From Glaciimonas sp. PCH181 (lineage in GTDB: Bacteria > Pseudomonadota > Gammaproteobacteria > Burkholderiales > Burkholderiaceae_D): a DNA stretch of 64,000 nucleotides. Positions 48,053-57,286 of this stretch are shown piece after piece. The translations under genes and the position numbers were made by a program. Where the stretch lies: the NCBI RefSeq assembly GCF_003056055.1, contig NZ_PYFP01000003.1:1-64000 (forward strand), given 5' to 3'. The notes beneath the pieces are model-generated. The model saw only the letters and a list, made by a program, of their open reading frames with translations. It did no database searches and was not told the DNA's origin. Each line of letters opens with the position of its first letter. Position 1 is the stretch's first letter.

Positions 48053-49111
48053 TTAAGCGGCCAACGCAGGGTAATCGATATAGCCTTCTGGCGTTGGCGC
48101 ATAAAAAGTTTCTGGCTTCGGTGTATTCAACGGCGCATCCAGCTTCAATCGGCGCGGCAAATCTGGATTAGCGATGAACAACTGACCAAACGCAACGGCG
48201 TCCGCTTCGCCTTTGGTCAACAACTCTTCTGACGCCGCTTTTGTTAATTGCTGGTTAGCAATGTAGACGCCACCGAATGCTTCTTTCAATTGTGGGCCGA
48301 TACGCGTTGACGTCTGACCTTCACGGGCGCAGATAAACGCAATGCCACGCTTGCCAAGTTCGCGGGCAATATAGCTGAACGTTTCCAACGGGTTAGCATC
48401 GCCCATCGAATGCGCATCGCATGCCGGTGCCAAATGCATCCCAACCCGACCCGCTCCCCATACCTCGATACAGACATCGGTTACTTCCAGCAGCAGGCGC
48501 GCACGATTTTCCAGCGATCCGCCGTAGATATCAGTGCGTTGATTGGTGCTGGTTTGCAGGAATTGATCCAACAGATAACCATTCGCCCCGTGCACTTCTA
48601 CACCGTCAAAACCAGCGACTTTGGCATTCTCAGCACCTTTGCGGTAAGCCGCAACAATGCCTGGAATCTCCGCCAGATCCAACGCACGTGGTGTAACGTA
48701 TGCGCGTTGCGGACGTATCAGGCTGACGTGTCCTTGTGCTGCGATGGCACTTGGCGCGACCGGCAATTCGCCATTCAGAAAACTGGGGTCTGAGATGCGG
48801 CCGACGTGCCACAGTTGCAAAAAGATACGACCACCGGCAGCGTGCACCGCAGTCGTAACTTTCTTCCAGCCAGCGACTTGTTCATCGGACCAGATGCCAG
48901 GCGTGTCGGCGTAACCGACGCCCTGTGGCGTAACGGCCGTTGCCTCGGAGATGATCAAACCAGCGGAAACGCGCTGAACATAATATTTCGTCATCAGATC
49001 GTTCGGTACGCGACCATTGCCGATAGCGCGGGAGCGTGTCAATGGCGACATGATGATGCGATTAGGCAGTTCCAGATCGCCAACTTTAATAGGATTAAAT
49101 AGTGTAGTCAT
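48053..49111 (-). CDS. Old Yellow Enzyme-type alkene reductase (NemA-like)
   Basis: 352 residues. FMN-dependent beta/alpha barrel. Diagnostic motifs include LPNRIIMSPLTRSRA at the start, HVGRISDPSFLNGELPVAPSAI, the barrel strand GFDGVEVHGANGYLLDQFLQTSTNQRTDIYGGSLENRARLLLEV, and the substrate-binding His/Asn of VHGANG. Such enzymes reduce conjugated enones, nitrate esters and maleimides with NADPH. It is the last gene of an operon with an ArsR regulator and an efflux pump, so a xenobiotic or electrophile response is likely. Start at ATG 49111, by family fit; no strong ribosome site. Confidence 0.93.
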   Translation of the reverse strand: MTTLFNPIKVGDLELPNRIIMSPLTRSRAIGNGRVPNDLMTKYYVQRVSAGLIISEATAVTPQGVGYADTPGIWSDEQVAGWKKVTTAVHAAGGRIFLQLWHVGRISDPSFLNGELPVAPSAIAAQGHVSLIRPQRAYVTPRALDLAEIPGIVAAYRKGAENAKVAGFDGVEVHGANGYLLDQFLQTSTNQRTDIYGGSLENRARLLLEVTDVCIEVWGAGRVGMHLAPACDAHSMGDANPLETFSYIARELGKRGIAFICAREGQTSTRIGPQLKEAFGGVYIANQQLTKAASEELLTKGEADAVAFGQLFIANPDLPRRLKLDAPLNTPKPETFYAPTPEGYIDYPALAA

Positions 49112-49154
49112 GATAAGTGTAGGAGTTAAGTAATTAAGGGGGTACAAAATGGGA

Positions 49155-50351
49155 TCAGCCCATCGCCGAAGAAACCGTTAAAATAGTTGTGTCACGAATA
49201 CTTCTTTTCGCAGCCCGTGCGAAATACAGCGATAACTGCATGGCCAGCACCGCCACCAAAGCCAGTGCACCAGCCGCCAGCGGCACCGCCTCAAGACCCA
49301 GGCCCTGACCGATCACCAGACCGCCAATCCAGGCACCAAGCGCATTGCCGACATTGAACGCACCGATGTTGAGCGTCGCCACCAAATTCGGCGCAGTCTT
49401 ACCAAAAATCATGACATTTATTTGCAGGCCGGGTACCGCCGCAAAAGCCACCATCGCCCAGATGAATAAATTAACTTCTGCCGGGATAAGTGCCGGGCTG
49501 GTCCATCTCAGTGTTGCCGTCACGATTGCCATCACGACAAAAATGGCGGTCAACGCAGTGCCCAAACGCCAATCGGCTAAACGGCCACCAACATAATTTC
49601 CGGCGGTCAGGCCCAGACCGATTAAAAACAAAGTCCAGGTAACGCCACGCGGTGTTACCTGCGTGACTTGCTCTAATAGCGGTGCGACATAGGAGAACAA
49701 CGCAAACATCGCCGCGGAAAAAAAGGTCGTAGTCGCCAGCGCCGCCCAAATCCCTGCGCTGCGCAATTGTTTGAATTCGCTCCGCAAATCGGCTTTTTTC
49801 TCATCTTTTGCAGACGGTAATACGCGGGCTAATCCGATAAACGACAATACGCCCAGTACCGCCACTGCCCAGAATGGCACGCGCCAACCGGCAAACTGGC
49901 CGAGCGCCGTTCCCAGCGGCACGCCAAGAACATTCGCTAGCGTTAAACCGGTAAACATCAATGCTACGGCCGATGCTTTACGATTTTCAGGCACCAATCC
50001 AGCCGCGACCACGGAGCCAATCCCAAAGAAAGCGCCGTGACAAAGCGCAGTAACCACGCGTGCAAACATCAAAAAGCCATAATCTGCGGCTACCGCACAC
50101 ATCAGATTACCGACGATAAACAATCCCATCAGAATCAGCAAAGCACGTTTGCGTGGCAATGCAGCAGTCGCGATAGCCATGATCGGCGCACCAATCGCAA
50201 CGCCTAAGGCGTAACCGCTGATCAACCAGCCAGCGCTGGGAAGCGACACTGCCAGGCTACGGGCGACATCTGGTAGCAAACCCATGATGACAAACTCGGT
50301 AGTACCGATGGCAAAGGCGCTAAGCGCCAACACGAGAAGAGCTAATGGCAT
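49155..50351 (-). CDS. MFS efflux transporter (DHA1-type)
   Basis: 398 residues with twelve predicted helices. The N-terminal AIGTTEFVIMGLLPDVA and the loop after helix 2 (PRKRALLILMGLF) are those of the drug:H+ antiporter DHA1 group (AraJ/YdhP-like). Inner membrane; likely exports the compound, or its product, that the neighbouring reductase handles. It starts 72 bases after the arsR stop and ends 43 bases before the alkene-reductase start on the same strand. Start ATG 50351. Confidence 0.9.
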   Translation of the reverse strand: MPLALLVLALSAFAIGTTEFVIMGLLPDVARSLAVSLPSAGWLISGYALGVAIGAPIMAIATAALPRKRALLILMGLFIVGNLMCAVAADYGFLMFARVVTALCHGAFFGIGSVVAAGLVPENRKASAVALMFTGLTLANVLGVPLGTALGQFAGWRVPFWAVAVLGVLSFIGLARVLPSAKDEKKADLRSEFKQLRSAGIWAALATTTFFSAAMFALFSYVAPLLEQVTQVTPRGVTWTLFLIGLGLTAGNYVGGRLADWRLGTALTAIFVVMAIVTATLRWTSPALIPAEVNLFIWAMVAFAAVPGLQINVMIFGKTAPNLVATLNIGAFNVGNALGAWIGGLVIGQGLGLEAVPLAAGALALVAVLAMQLSLYFARAAKRSIRDTTILTVSSAMG

Positions 50352-50423
50352 AACAAATCTTTAGAAAAAATAACGTGTGAAGGGTTGCACCACAAATAAT
50401 GCAGTTGGAGCAGGTTTGTACCG

Positions 50424-50720
50424 CTATAGGTCATCGCTGAGGTGCGCCAGAAACGCTTGAATCGTCTCTTCATTGCGGCGATAAAAAATCCATTGCCCCA
50501 CGCGCTTGATGAGCACCAGGTCGGCACGCTGCAAAGTGGCTAAATGCGCTGAAACCGTGGACTGCGACAATCCCGTGCGCTTGTCAATCAAGCCGCAACA
50601 GACGCCCAAATCAAGTGGGTAATCCTGCTCACCAAAATATTCGGCGGGTGTTTTAAGCCATTGCAGTATTTGCCGCCTGACCGGATTAGCGAGCGCTTTA
50701 TGGATGAGATCGAAGTTCAT
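50424..50720 (-). CDS. ArsR-family transcriptional regulator
   Basis: 98 residues, a winged-helix repressor: LANPVRRQILQWLK, then the recognition helix TGLSQSTVSAHLATLQRADLVLIKRVGQWIFYRR. It has adjacent Cys residues (LGVCCGLID) just before the recognition helix, but not the CVC metal site of ArsR; they could sense electrophiles or thiols. First gene of the arsR-MFS-OYE operon, so probably its repressor. ATG 50720. A 16-base perfect palindrome lies 65 bases upstream. Confidence 0.9.
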   Translation of the reverse strand: MNFDLIHKALANPVRRQILQWLKTPAEYFGEQDYPLDLGVCCGLIDKRTGLSQSTVSAHLATLQRADLVLIKRVGQWIFYRRNEETIQAFLAHLSDDL

Positions 50721-50784
50721 AGCTTTTATTGGATATTTGTTTCGTCTTTAATAGAAGCAAATATTGGAATTAGTAGAATTTAAG

Positions 50785-50800
50785 ATCGTAATATTACGAT
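50785..50800. promoter_or_regulatory. Candidate ArsR operator
   Basis: ATCGTAATATTACGAT, a 16-base perfect palindrome upstream of arsR, in an A/T-rich stretch likely to hold the promoter. A natural candidate binding site for the repressor. The rest of the gap 50801-51036 shows nothing clear. Confidence 0.5.
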
Positions 50801-51036
50801 ATATAAAAAAAGTTTGCTGAGCGAAGCCCAAAATCAGGTCTTTGCCCTTCGATTTACGTTGGATTGAGATGCCAGAAAAGGCTAAAAAGCGGCACTGCCA
50901 ATCGATCAGGCAGCGCTCGCCAGGGTGAATATATGAACAAATGGCTAAATTTAGTGGCAATCACGGTTGGAAACATCATTTGCTCTGCCAGTCCCACAGA
51001 ATGACTAGCTGACTAGCGGGCATCCAGCGCAATGCT

Positions 51037-51318
51037 TCACGGCGTGATTTTTACGCCCTTCCAAAAAGCTACACGCCCCCGGATTTCCTTTGCGGCATCC
51101 TTCGGCTCGGCGTAATACCACACAGCATCAGGATTACTTTTGCCATTAACGTCCAGCGTGTAGTAATTTGCGGTGCCTTTCCAGGGGCATACGGAAGTTG
51201 TTTCACTTGGTTTCAGAATTGCCGGATTAATTGCAGCGAGCGGGAAATAGTGGTTTCCCTCGACAACCACGGTATCGTCAGATTCGGCAATCACCGTGTC
51301 ATTCCAGATAGCTTTCAT
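51037..51318 (-). CDS. DUF427 domain protein
   Basis: 93 residues. The DUF427 pattern is plain: MKAIWNDTVIAESDDTVVVEGNHYFP, then SVCPWKGTANYYTLDV and AVWYYAEPKDAAKEIRGRVAFWKGVKI. The conserved CPWKG and the Trp-rich end are typical. The biochemical function of the family is not settled. Start at ATG 51318 is supported by GAGGA 7 bases upstream. Single gene. The 334-base gap after it (51319-51652) holds no gene or strong signal that I see. Confidence 0.9.
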   Translation of the reverse strand: MKAIWNDTVIAESDDTVVVEGNHYFPLAAINPAILKPSETTSVCPWKGTANYYTLDVNGKSNPDAVWYYAEPKDAAKEIRGRVAFWKGVKITP

Positions 51319-51652
51319 TTTTTTCCTCGTCATGATGGAACAACTGTTTTACACGCATTTATGCGCCAGCTAGAATTTTAAAAAATACGAATAATAATAT
51401 TAAATAACATGCGACAATCGCAAAATAATTAAATCAAATTGCGCCAAATACCTATGACAGTTTGCGTGCTCTACGGCTTCATAACAAGATAAAAAAGCAC
51501 GCTCAGATTGTTCCTAAAGCGCCACTTTGCCTATCAAAGGCAGCTTATAAAGTGGACAAAATCCGACCGTCCTCGTAAGCTACTATTCCATAAAGCAACT
51601 TCACACACTGTTGCCCGATTATGTTGGCGTATTGTCCTTTTTAGGATATTCC

Positions 51653-53095
51653 ATGCGACCCGATGATCTTCAATACCCGGAAATAGCAGCGTTGGGGCCG
51701 CAGGCGGACACCAACCGTGCTCAGATATTGGTGGGTTTTATCACCAGAGCATATTCAATGCTTCTGTTAGTCCTGTTTGGCTTATTGCCACTTTCACTGA
51801 TTATCTATGTACAGGCATTCCAGGACCCGTTATTACTTTTTGAAGATCACAGCTTCCATAAGTTCGCTATAGGCATAGCAACACTCGAAGGCGCGTTTGT
51901 ATCGTATGTCACTTGGCGCTGCTATCAATATTCTGGCGAACCTTTTCTGCGCTGGCTGACCTTAGGATTTCTCGGATTCACGCTGACTTACCTGCCGCAC
52001 GGTCTATTTACCGGGATGGCGCATCATCACATATGGTTATTTTTATTATACGGCCCTGCTTCGCGCATTCTGATGGCGACTTTTTTCTTTGCCGGCCTGC
52101 TTTCCTATGGGCAACCGGCCGAACTCATCGACCGCCGCGCATCCGCAAGATATTGGTGGAACTGGGTCGGTATTTTCATTCTGATGGATGTTGTCATTGC
52201 CCTGATCGCGTTATCGCCACTCGGCAGCCATCCATGGGTTAGATTATCGATGGAAATAGGCGCTTTGGGTATTTCTTTGCTGGGCGCTATTTTGGTTTTT
52301 GCACGCCGTATTCATTCGCCCTTAATGACCATTTTCTTCACTCTATCTCTGGTCTACTTCGCCCAATCTTCACTTGCCTTCGTTCTGGCAAAACCCTGGA
52401 ATCATGAATGGTGGCTTGCCCATGGCATATTTGCGGGTGGATTTTTGGTATTGAGTTACGGCGTTGTTACTGCTTTTTTTACAACCCGCGCTTTCTCCAC
52501 GGTATTGCGACAGGAAGAGTTGGTAAATCAACTCAGAACCACCAACGCACGCGCCGAAAACGCTCTTATGGAATTACGCGATGCCCATCAGGCGCTGGCG
52601 CATCAAGCCGCAACCGATCCGTTAACCGGTGCCGCCAATCGACGTGAATTTTTAAGCAGAATCGAGATCGAAATTGCCCGTTCCATCCGTACCGGTGACC
52701 CGTTGTCATTCCTGGCCCTTGACTTGGACCACTTCAAGCACACCAACGACCGCTTCGGGCATCAGGCCGGAGACACCATTCTGACCATGTTAGTGGTGCA
52801 AATGAAAATAATACTGCGTCCCAGCGACATGATCGGCCGTTTCGGCGGCGATGAATTTATTATTGCTTTGCCCAGCACCACGCGCGATGAGGCGATCATC
52901 ATCGGCGAGCGCTGCCGTAGCCAATTTGAAGATAACGTCAAGATCGTACAAGAGCCTGGCGCCAAGGTCAGTATGTGTATAGGCGTGGCCGAATTCGGGA
53001 GGGATGGCAACACGCTAGAGGCTTGCCTCAAAGTAGCCGATGAACGTCTGTACCGAGCCAAGGTAGAGGGACGAAATCGGGTTATCGCCTGCTAA
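51653..53095 (+). CDS. Membrane diguanylate cyclase (GGDEF)
   Basis: 480 residues. About seven or eight membrane helices in the first 290 residues (a MASE-like sensor not otherwise named), a short coiled coil (LRTTNARAENALMELRDAHQALA), then a GGDEF domain from about 320. The active-site motif is GGDEF (starting at about residue 398) in RFGGDEFIIALPS. A product-inhibition I-site RPSD stands five residues before it. It should make cyclic di-GMP from GTP and regulate itself. Start at ATG 51653 with AGGA upstream; a TTG at 51611 is less likely. No partner genes. Confidence 0.93.
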   Translation: MRPDDLQYPEIAALGPQADTNRAQILVGFITRAYSMLLLVLFGLLPLSLIIYVQAFQDPLLLFEDHSFHKFAIGIATLEGAFVSYVTWRCYQYSGEPFLRWLTLGFLGFTLTYLPHGLFTGMAHHHIWLFLLYGPASRILMATFFFAGLLSYGQPAELIDRRASARYWWNWVGIFILMDVVIALIALSPLGSHPWVRLSMEIGALGISLLGAILVFARRIHSPLMTIFFTLSLVYFAQSSLAFVLAKPWNHEWWLAHGIFAGGFLVLSYGVVTAFFTTRAFSTVLRQEELVNQLRTTNARAENALMELRDAHQALAHQAATDPLTGAANRREFLSRIEIEIARSIRTGDPLSFLALDLDHFKHTNDRFGHQAGDTILTMLVVQMKIILRPSDMIGRFGGDEFIIALPSTTRDEAIIIGERCRSQFEDNVKIVQEPGAKVSMCIGVAEFGRDGNTLEACLKVADERLYRAKVEGRNRVIAC

Positions 53096-53438
53096 TCTAC
53101 CGCGCCAGATTACTAAGGCGCATTAAGTTCGATCCTTCCGCATCAAAGACAGTCAGACGCTATCAACCAGCGCGCACCCGCCCCGCCCGTCATTCAAGCG
53201 TCAAAAATACGCGCATTAATTGTTTCTGTGACTTCTATGCCAACACGTTTTAGCAGTGAAAAACGACGCTATTAGATATTTGTTACATCTTTTTTCAATT
53301 TGCACAAACCTTGTCATCAGAATGCAATATTCAGTTGGTAAGGTGCTCGGACGTGTAAAAAAATATATTATGTTGGGCTGAAAGGTAATGACCGTATGGC
53401 AAAAGTAAAATGCATCCGGTATGCAGCAGACTTTCCTG

Positions 53439-53470
53439 AATATGCCGGTCAATTTAGTGATCGGCATATT
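53439..53470. other. Inverted repeat upstream of the ABC operon
   Basis: AATATGCCG / CGGCATATT with 14 bases between. It lies in the 547-base gap 53096-53642, which holds no gene I can support. It could be a regulator site or hairpin for the ABC genes about 170 bases downstream. Confidence 0.4.
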
Positions 53471-53642
53471 TATACGCAATAAATTTTCAAAAAGACAACA
53501 ACCTCACATTACGATTCGCAACATGCGACCGCCAAAACCACCAATCAAACCTTTATCGCAGCACACATTGCATTAAACGATCCCGCTCTGATGCCGAGTC
53601 GATCACATACATTTATAACTTAGGTAATCAGGAATTCCAGGT

Positions 53643-55376
53643 ATGACTTTAAATGTCCAAGCATTACCTTTGTCAAAAAGACTTACTCCAAATCGTTGGG
53701 ATTTTTTAGTTTTTCCGCTAGTTATCGGCATTGTTGCCTTCAGCGGAATCGGCGTCAAAGAAACGCTGGCGCCGCTGTCGAGTCTGGCCACAAACGTGGT
53801 TACGCTGGACCCGCACAATCTCCCTGAATACGCCGTTCGCACAACTTTGCGGATGCTGGCGGCAATGGCGGCCTCTCTCCTGTTTACGTTGATTTATGCG
53901 ACTCTTGCCGCAAAAAGCAAGCGTGCCGAAAAAATCCTGATTCCCGCATTAGACGTGCTGCAGTCGGTGCCAGTACTTGGTTATATTTCGTTTACCGTCA
54001 CGTTTTTCATCGCCCTTTTTCCTGGGCGCGTGATTGGGGCCGAGCTGGCAGCCATTTTTGCTATCTTTACCAGTCAAGCCTGGAACATGACGTTTAGCTT
54101 TTACCAATCATTAACCACCGTTCCAGATGACTTAAAAGAAGTATCGCGGAGTTTTCATCTATCCGGGTGGCAGCGCTTCTGGAAATTGGAAGTGCCATTT
54201 GCCATACCAGGCCTGATCTGGAACATGATGATGAGTATGTCCGGCGGCTGGTTTTTTGTCGTCGCTGCAGAAGCGATCACCGTGGGCGACAAAAGCATTA
54301 CCTTACCCGGGGTAGGCTCTTATCTGGCGCTGGCGATCAGCGAACACAATCTGGGTGCGGTCGGATGGGTGATTGTGGTGATGACTATCGTCATCATCTG
54401 CTATGACCAATTGCTGTTCAGACCATTGGTGGCGTGGGCAGATAAATTTCGCATGGAAAATACTTCAGCGCAATTCTCACCCTCTTCATGGCTGTTAAAT
54501 ATGATCCAGCGCACGCGTTTGATTCAGGCGATATTGGCGCCATTCGGCCTGTTATTCCGCCGCGTAATCACAGCGCCTTTACGTTTGGGCTCAGGCAAGA
54601 TCGGTAGTCAAAAAATTGCACCACCGCCTAGTCCGTTAGTGGACTTTGCATGGAACGGCGGGCTGTTGGTGATCGGTTGCTGGGTCCTCTGGCAAGTCAT
54701 CGCTTTCGTAGGTGCAGAGGTCAGCATCAGCGAAGTCGGATCCGTCTTGCTATTAGGCGTCTATACGCTGTTGCGTGTGATGCTGTTAATAGCCATCGCC
54801 TCATTAATATGGGTACCGTTGGGTGTATTAATTGGACTGCGGCCACGTCTGGCAGAAAAAATTCAGCCATTGGCACAATTTCTTGCAGCGTTTCCGGCCA
54901 ATCTATTATTTCCCGTCTTTGTCATTTTGATTGTCCGTTTTAATGGCAATCCTGATATCTGGCTTAGCCCCCTGATCGTACTGGGAACGCAGTGGTACAT
55001 TCTTTTTAATGTAATCGCTGGCGCGATGGCCTATCCCAACGACTATCGTGAAGTTTCCGCAAATTTCAAGATTCGCGGTTGGCAATGGTGGCGCAAAGCC
55101 ATGCTGCCAGGGATTTTTCCTTACTATGTGACCGGCGCAATCACAGCCTCTGGCGGTGCATGGAATGCCAGTATCGTGTCGGAATCCGTGTCTTGGGGCG
55201 ATACCAAACTCAATGCGCATGGACTGGGTTCTTACATCGCGCAATACACTGCCGCTGGCGACTTCCCCCGCATTATTTTGGGGATCGCCGTCATGTCATT
55301 GTTTGTGGTGCTGTTTAACCGCCTGCTATGGCGACCGATGTATCACTACGCGGACAACAAATTGAACGCGCATTAA
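53643..55376 (+). CDS. ABC transporter permease, fused double-domain (NitT/TauT-like)
   Basis: 577 residues with two binding-protein-dependent permease domains in one chain (about 65-260 and 340-570), each with the EAA loop: DDLKEVSRSFHLSGWQRFWKLEVP in the first half and NDYREVSANFKIRGWQWWRKAMLPG in the second. About twelve helices in all; inner membrane. The family imports nitrate, sulfonates or similar anions, though some members carry other substrates. The partner ATPase follows 42 bases on, but no periplasmic binding protein is visible. ATG 53643 with a weak AGGAATTCCAGG upstream. Confidence 0.9.
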   Translation: MTLNVQALPLSKRLTPNRWDFLVFPLVIGIVAFSGIGVKETLAPLSSLATNVVTLDPHNLPEYAVRTTLRMLAAMAASLLFTLIYATLAAKSKRAEKILIPALDVLQSVPVLGYISFTVTFFIALFPGRVIGAELAAIFAIFTSQAWNMTFSFYQSLTTVPDDLKEVSRSFHLSGWQRFWKLEVPFAIPGLIWNMMMSMSGGWFFVVAAEAITVGDKSITLPGVGSYLALAISEHNLGAVGWVIVVMTIVIICYDQLLFRPLVAWADKFRMENTSAQFSPSSWLLNMIQRTRLIQAILAPFGLLFRRVITAPLRLGSGKIGSQKIAPPPSPLVDFAWNGGLLVIGCWVLWQVIAFVGAEVSISEVGSVLLLGVYTLLRVMLLIAIASLIWVPLGVLIGLRPRLAEKIQPLAQFLAAFPANLLFPVFVILIVRFNGNPDIWLSPLIVLGTQWYILFNVIAGAMAYPNDYREVSANFKIRGWQWWRKAMLPGIFPYYVTGAITASGGAWNASIVSESVSWGDTKLNAHGLGSYIAQYTAAGDFPRIILGIAVMSLFVVLFNRLLWRPMYHYADNKLNAH

Positions 55377-55418
55377 TCGCGAATTGCCCGCCGATTCAGC
55401 ACAAAATCAAGGATTACG

Positions 55419-56720
55419 ATGCCAAAAATAACTGAAAATCAAATACTAAACGTTAACCATGTCCGCCGCGGCTTTGCCAAATCGCAGGGCGAATTGTTGG
55501 TACTCGATGATGTCAGCATGACACTGCATGAGGGCGAAATCGTCGGCCTTCTAGGGCGTTCAGGTTGTGGAAAATCATCTTTATTACGCATTATTGCTGG
55601 CTTGATTCATCCCACAGGCGGCGACGTGACCTATCGCGGTCAACCGGTCAATGGCCCTGCCGATGGCGTCGCCATGGTGTTTCAGACTTTCGCCCTATTT
55701 CCTTGGCTAACGGTTCTCGACAATGTCGAAGCCGGCCTGGAAGCATTGGGCACGCCGCCTGCCGAACGCCGCAAACGTGCGCTGGCAGCAATTGACCTGA
55801 TCGGTCTCGATGGCTTTGAAAATGCCTATCCACGCGAATTATCTGGCGGGATGCGGCAACGGGTCGGCTTTGCCAGAGCGCTGGTCGTCGATCCGACCTT
55901 GTTATTGATGGATGAGCCATTTTCGGCGCTAGACGTACTTACCGCCGAGACATTGCGCACCGACCTGCTAGATCTGTGGAACGATGGTCGTTTGCCAATC
56001 AAATCGATCCTGATTGTGACCCATAACATTGAAGAAGCCGTCTTCATGTGTGATCGGATTCTGGTGCTGTCGTCTAACCCGGGCCGTGTTATTGCTGAGA
56101 TTAAAGTCCCATTTGCGCATCCACGTAATCGGCTAGACCCGGCATTCCGCCAATTAGTCGATGACATTTATGCCAAGATGACGGCCAGATTGCAACTCGT
56201 GACCAATCCTAGCGGCCCTAGTCTGGATCTGGGAAGTCGTCTCAATCCGGTATCGACCAACTTGATGGCGGGTCTGCTAGAAACGTTGGCCGCCGCGCCC
56301 TACTGCGGCCGCGCCGATATGCCCGAGATTTCTGCGCATCTGCATCTGGAAATCGATGATCTGTTTCCTGTCGCAGAGATCTTGCATTATCTTGGCTTTG
56401 CCGAGATGACCGAAGGTGATATCACCCTTACGACGTTAGGTATGGAGTTTGCAGAATATGGCGTCCAGCAGCGCAAACAGGTGTTTGCCCAACAACTTCT
56501 GCGCCAGGTTCCTTTAGCCGCACGGATCAAATCGATTTTGCAAGAACGCAAAGGCCAGCGCGCACCGCGTGCACGCTTTCAGCAGGAACTGGAAGATTAT
56601 TTGAGCGATGAGGCCGCCGAAGAAACAATTGACGCGATTATTCGCTGGGGACGTTATGCCGAGATTTTCTCGTACGATGATAAAAGAGAAATCTTTAGTC
56701 TGGAAGATATCGCCAGTTAG
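55419..56720 (+). CDS. ABC transporter ATP-binding protein with AAA-associated C-terminal domain
   Basis: 433 residues. The ATPase (1-265) has Walker A GRSGCGKSSLLR, signature LSGGMRQRVGFARAL, Walker B LLLMDEPFSALD and the switch His in VTHNIEEAV. The C-terminal 150 residues (about 280-430) form an AAA-associated helical domain (LLETLAAAPYCGRADMPEISAHLHLEIDDLFPVAEIL, then RQVPLAARIKSILQERKG), which is found only in a subset of NitT/TauT ATPases. It pairs with the fused permease upstream. ATG 55419 follows CAAGGA. A strong terminator ends the operon. Confidence 0.92.
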   Translation: MPKITENQILNVNHVRRGFAKSQGELLVLDDVSMTLHEGEIVGLLGRSGCGKSSLLRIIAGLIHPTGGDVTYRGQPVNGPADGVAMVFQTFALFPWLTVLDNVEAGLEALGTPPAERRKRALAAIDLIGLDGFENAYPRELSGGMRQRVGFARALVVDPTLLLMDEPFSALDVLTAETLRTDLLDLWNDGRLPIKSILIVTHNIEEAVFMCDRILVLSSNPGRVIAEIKVPFAHPRNRLDPAFRQLVDDIYAKMTARLQLVTNPSGPSLDLGSRLNPVSTNLMAGLLETLAAAPYCGRADMPEISAHLHLEIDDLFPVAEILHYLGFAEMTEGDITLTTLGMEFAEYGVQQRKQVFAQQLLRQVPLAARIKSILQERKGQRAPRARFQQELEDYLSDEAAEETIDAIIRWGRYAEIFSYDDKREIFSLEDIAS

Positions 56721-56751
56721 CAGAAAACGGCATCCGTATCGCTGCATCAGC

Positions 56752-56781
56752 AAAGAAGCCCGATTTTTCGGGCTTCTTTTT
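56752..56781 (+). terminator. Rho-independent terminator of the ABC operon
   Basis: AAAGAAGCCCGA / CGGGCTTCTTT(TTT) around TTTTT, with a clear T run on the plus strand, 32 bases after the ATPase stop. Confidence 0.9.
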
Positions 56782-56787
56782 TGCCAT

Positions 56788-57108
56788 TTAGTGTCGGATA
56801 AGCGGTTTTCTGGCAATTATTCTCAATCGCAAAGCCCGCGTAAGATTTGCCCACAAACGCGGCATCAATGGTTGCGGTTCGGTAATGACAAGCAAGGCGC
56901 GCGTAACAGCATCAATCCGCAGCCAGCCGGAACGTGGCAAAACCCACTCCCCACCACCCGTCAGTTTCATTGCATCCTTCCAGCCATGGCCATCCATCTG
57001 CATATTATTCAGCGTGACCGACAATTGGCCCGCTTGCAATATCAGGCGCGTACCCGATCCGGCGTAAAAGTATAATGTCTGTCCTGTCATCAGTTCGGAA
57101 GTGTGCAT
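56788..57108 (-). CDS. DUF2917-like protein
   Basis: 106 residues from ATG 57108. The pattern of a short beta-rich DUF2917 domain is suggested by LYFYAGSGTRLILQAGQLSVTLNN, then KLTGGGEWVLPRSGWLRIDAVTRALLVITEP; it ends in a basic tail (RLRIIARKPLIRH). The resemblance is moderate. It lies divergent from a MocR regulator, an arrangement that I recall as common for this family in Burkholderiales. Function unknown. A longer frame from 57204 adds 32 unlikely residues. Confidence 0.55.
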   Translation of the reverse strand: MHTSELMTGQTLYFYAGSGTRLILQAGQLSVTLNNMQMDGHGWKDAMKLTGGGEWVLPRSGWLRIDAVTRALLVITEPQPLMPRLWANLTRALRLRIIARKPLIRH

Positions 57109-57286
57109 GATAGTGGCGCAGTTGAAGTGGAGGGAGTAACGCCAGAATAAACCGCCAGCACAAGCCGCGACATGCACAGACCGGCACAATCTGTAGTGCA
57201 TCAATGCGCAATTTAGGCATCTGTTATGCCCTCTTTTGACGATCTCTGTATCTGTTCAACAATGCACGCTTATCGGATCATGGCGC

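Noticed and set aside
53216..53479. 87-residue minus-strand frame upstream of the ABC operon
   Set aside because: It lies in an A/T-rich gap, has no ribosome site and contains the inverted repeat 53439-53470.
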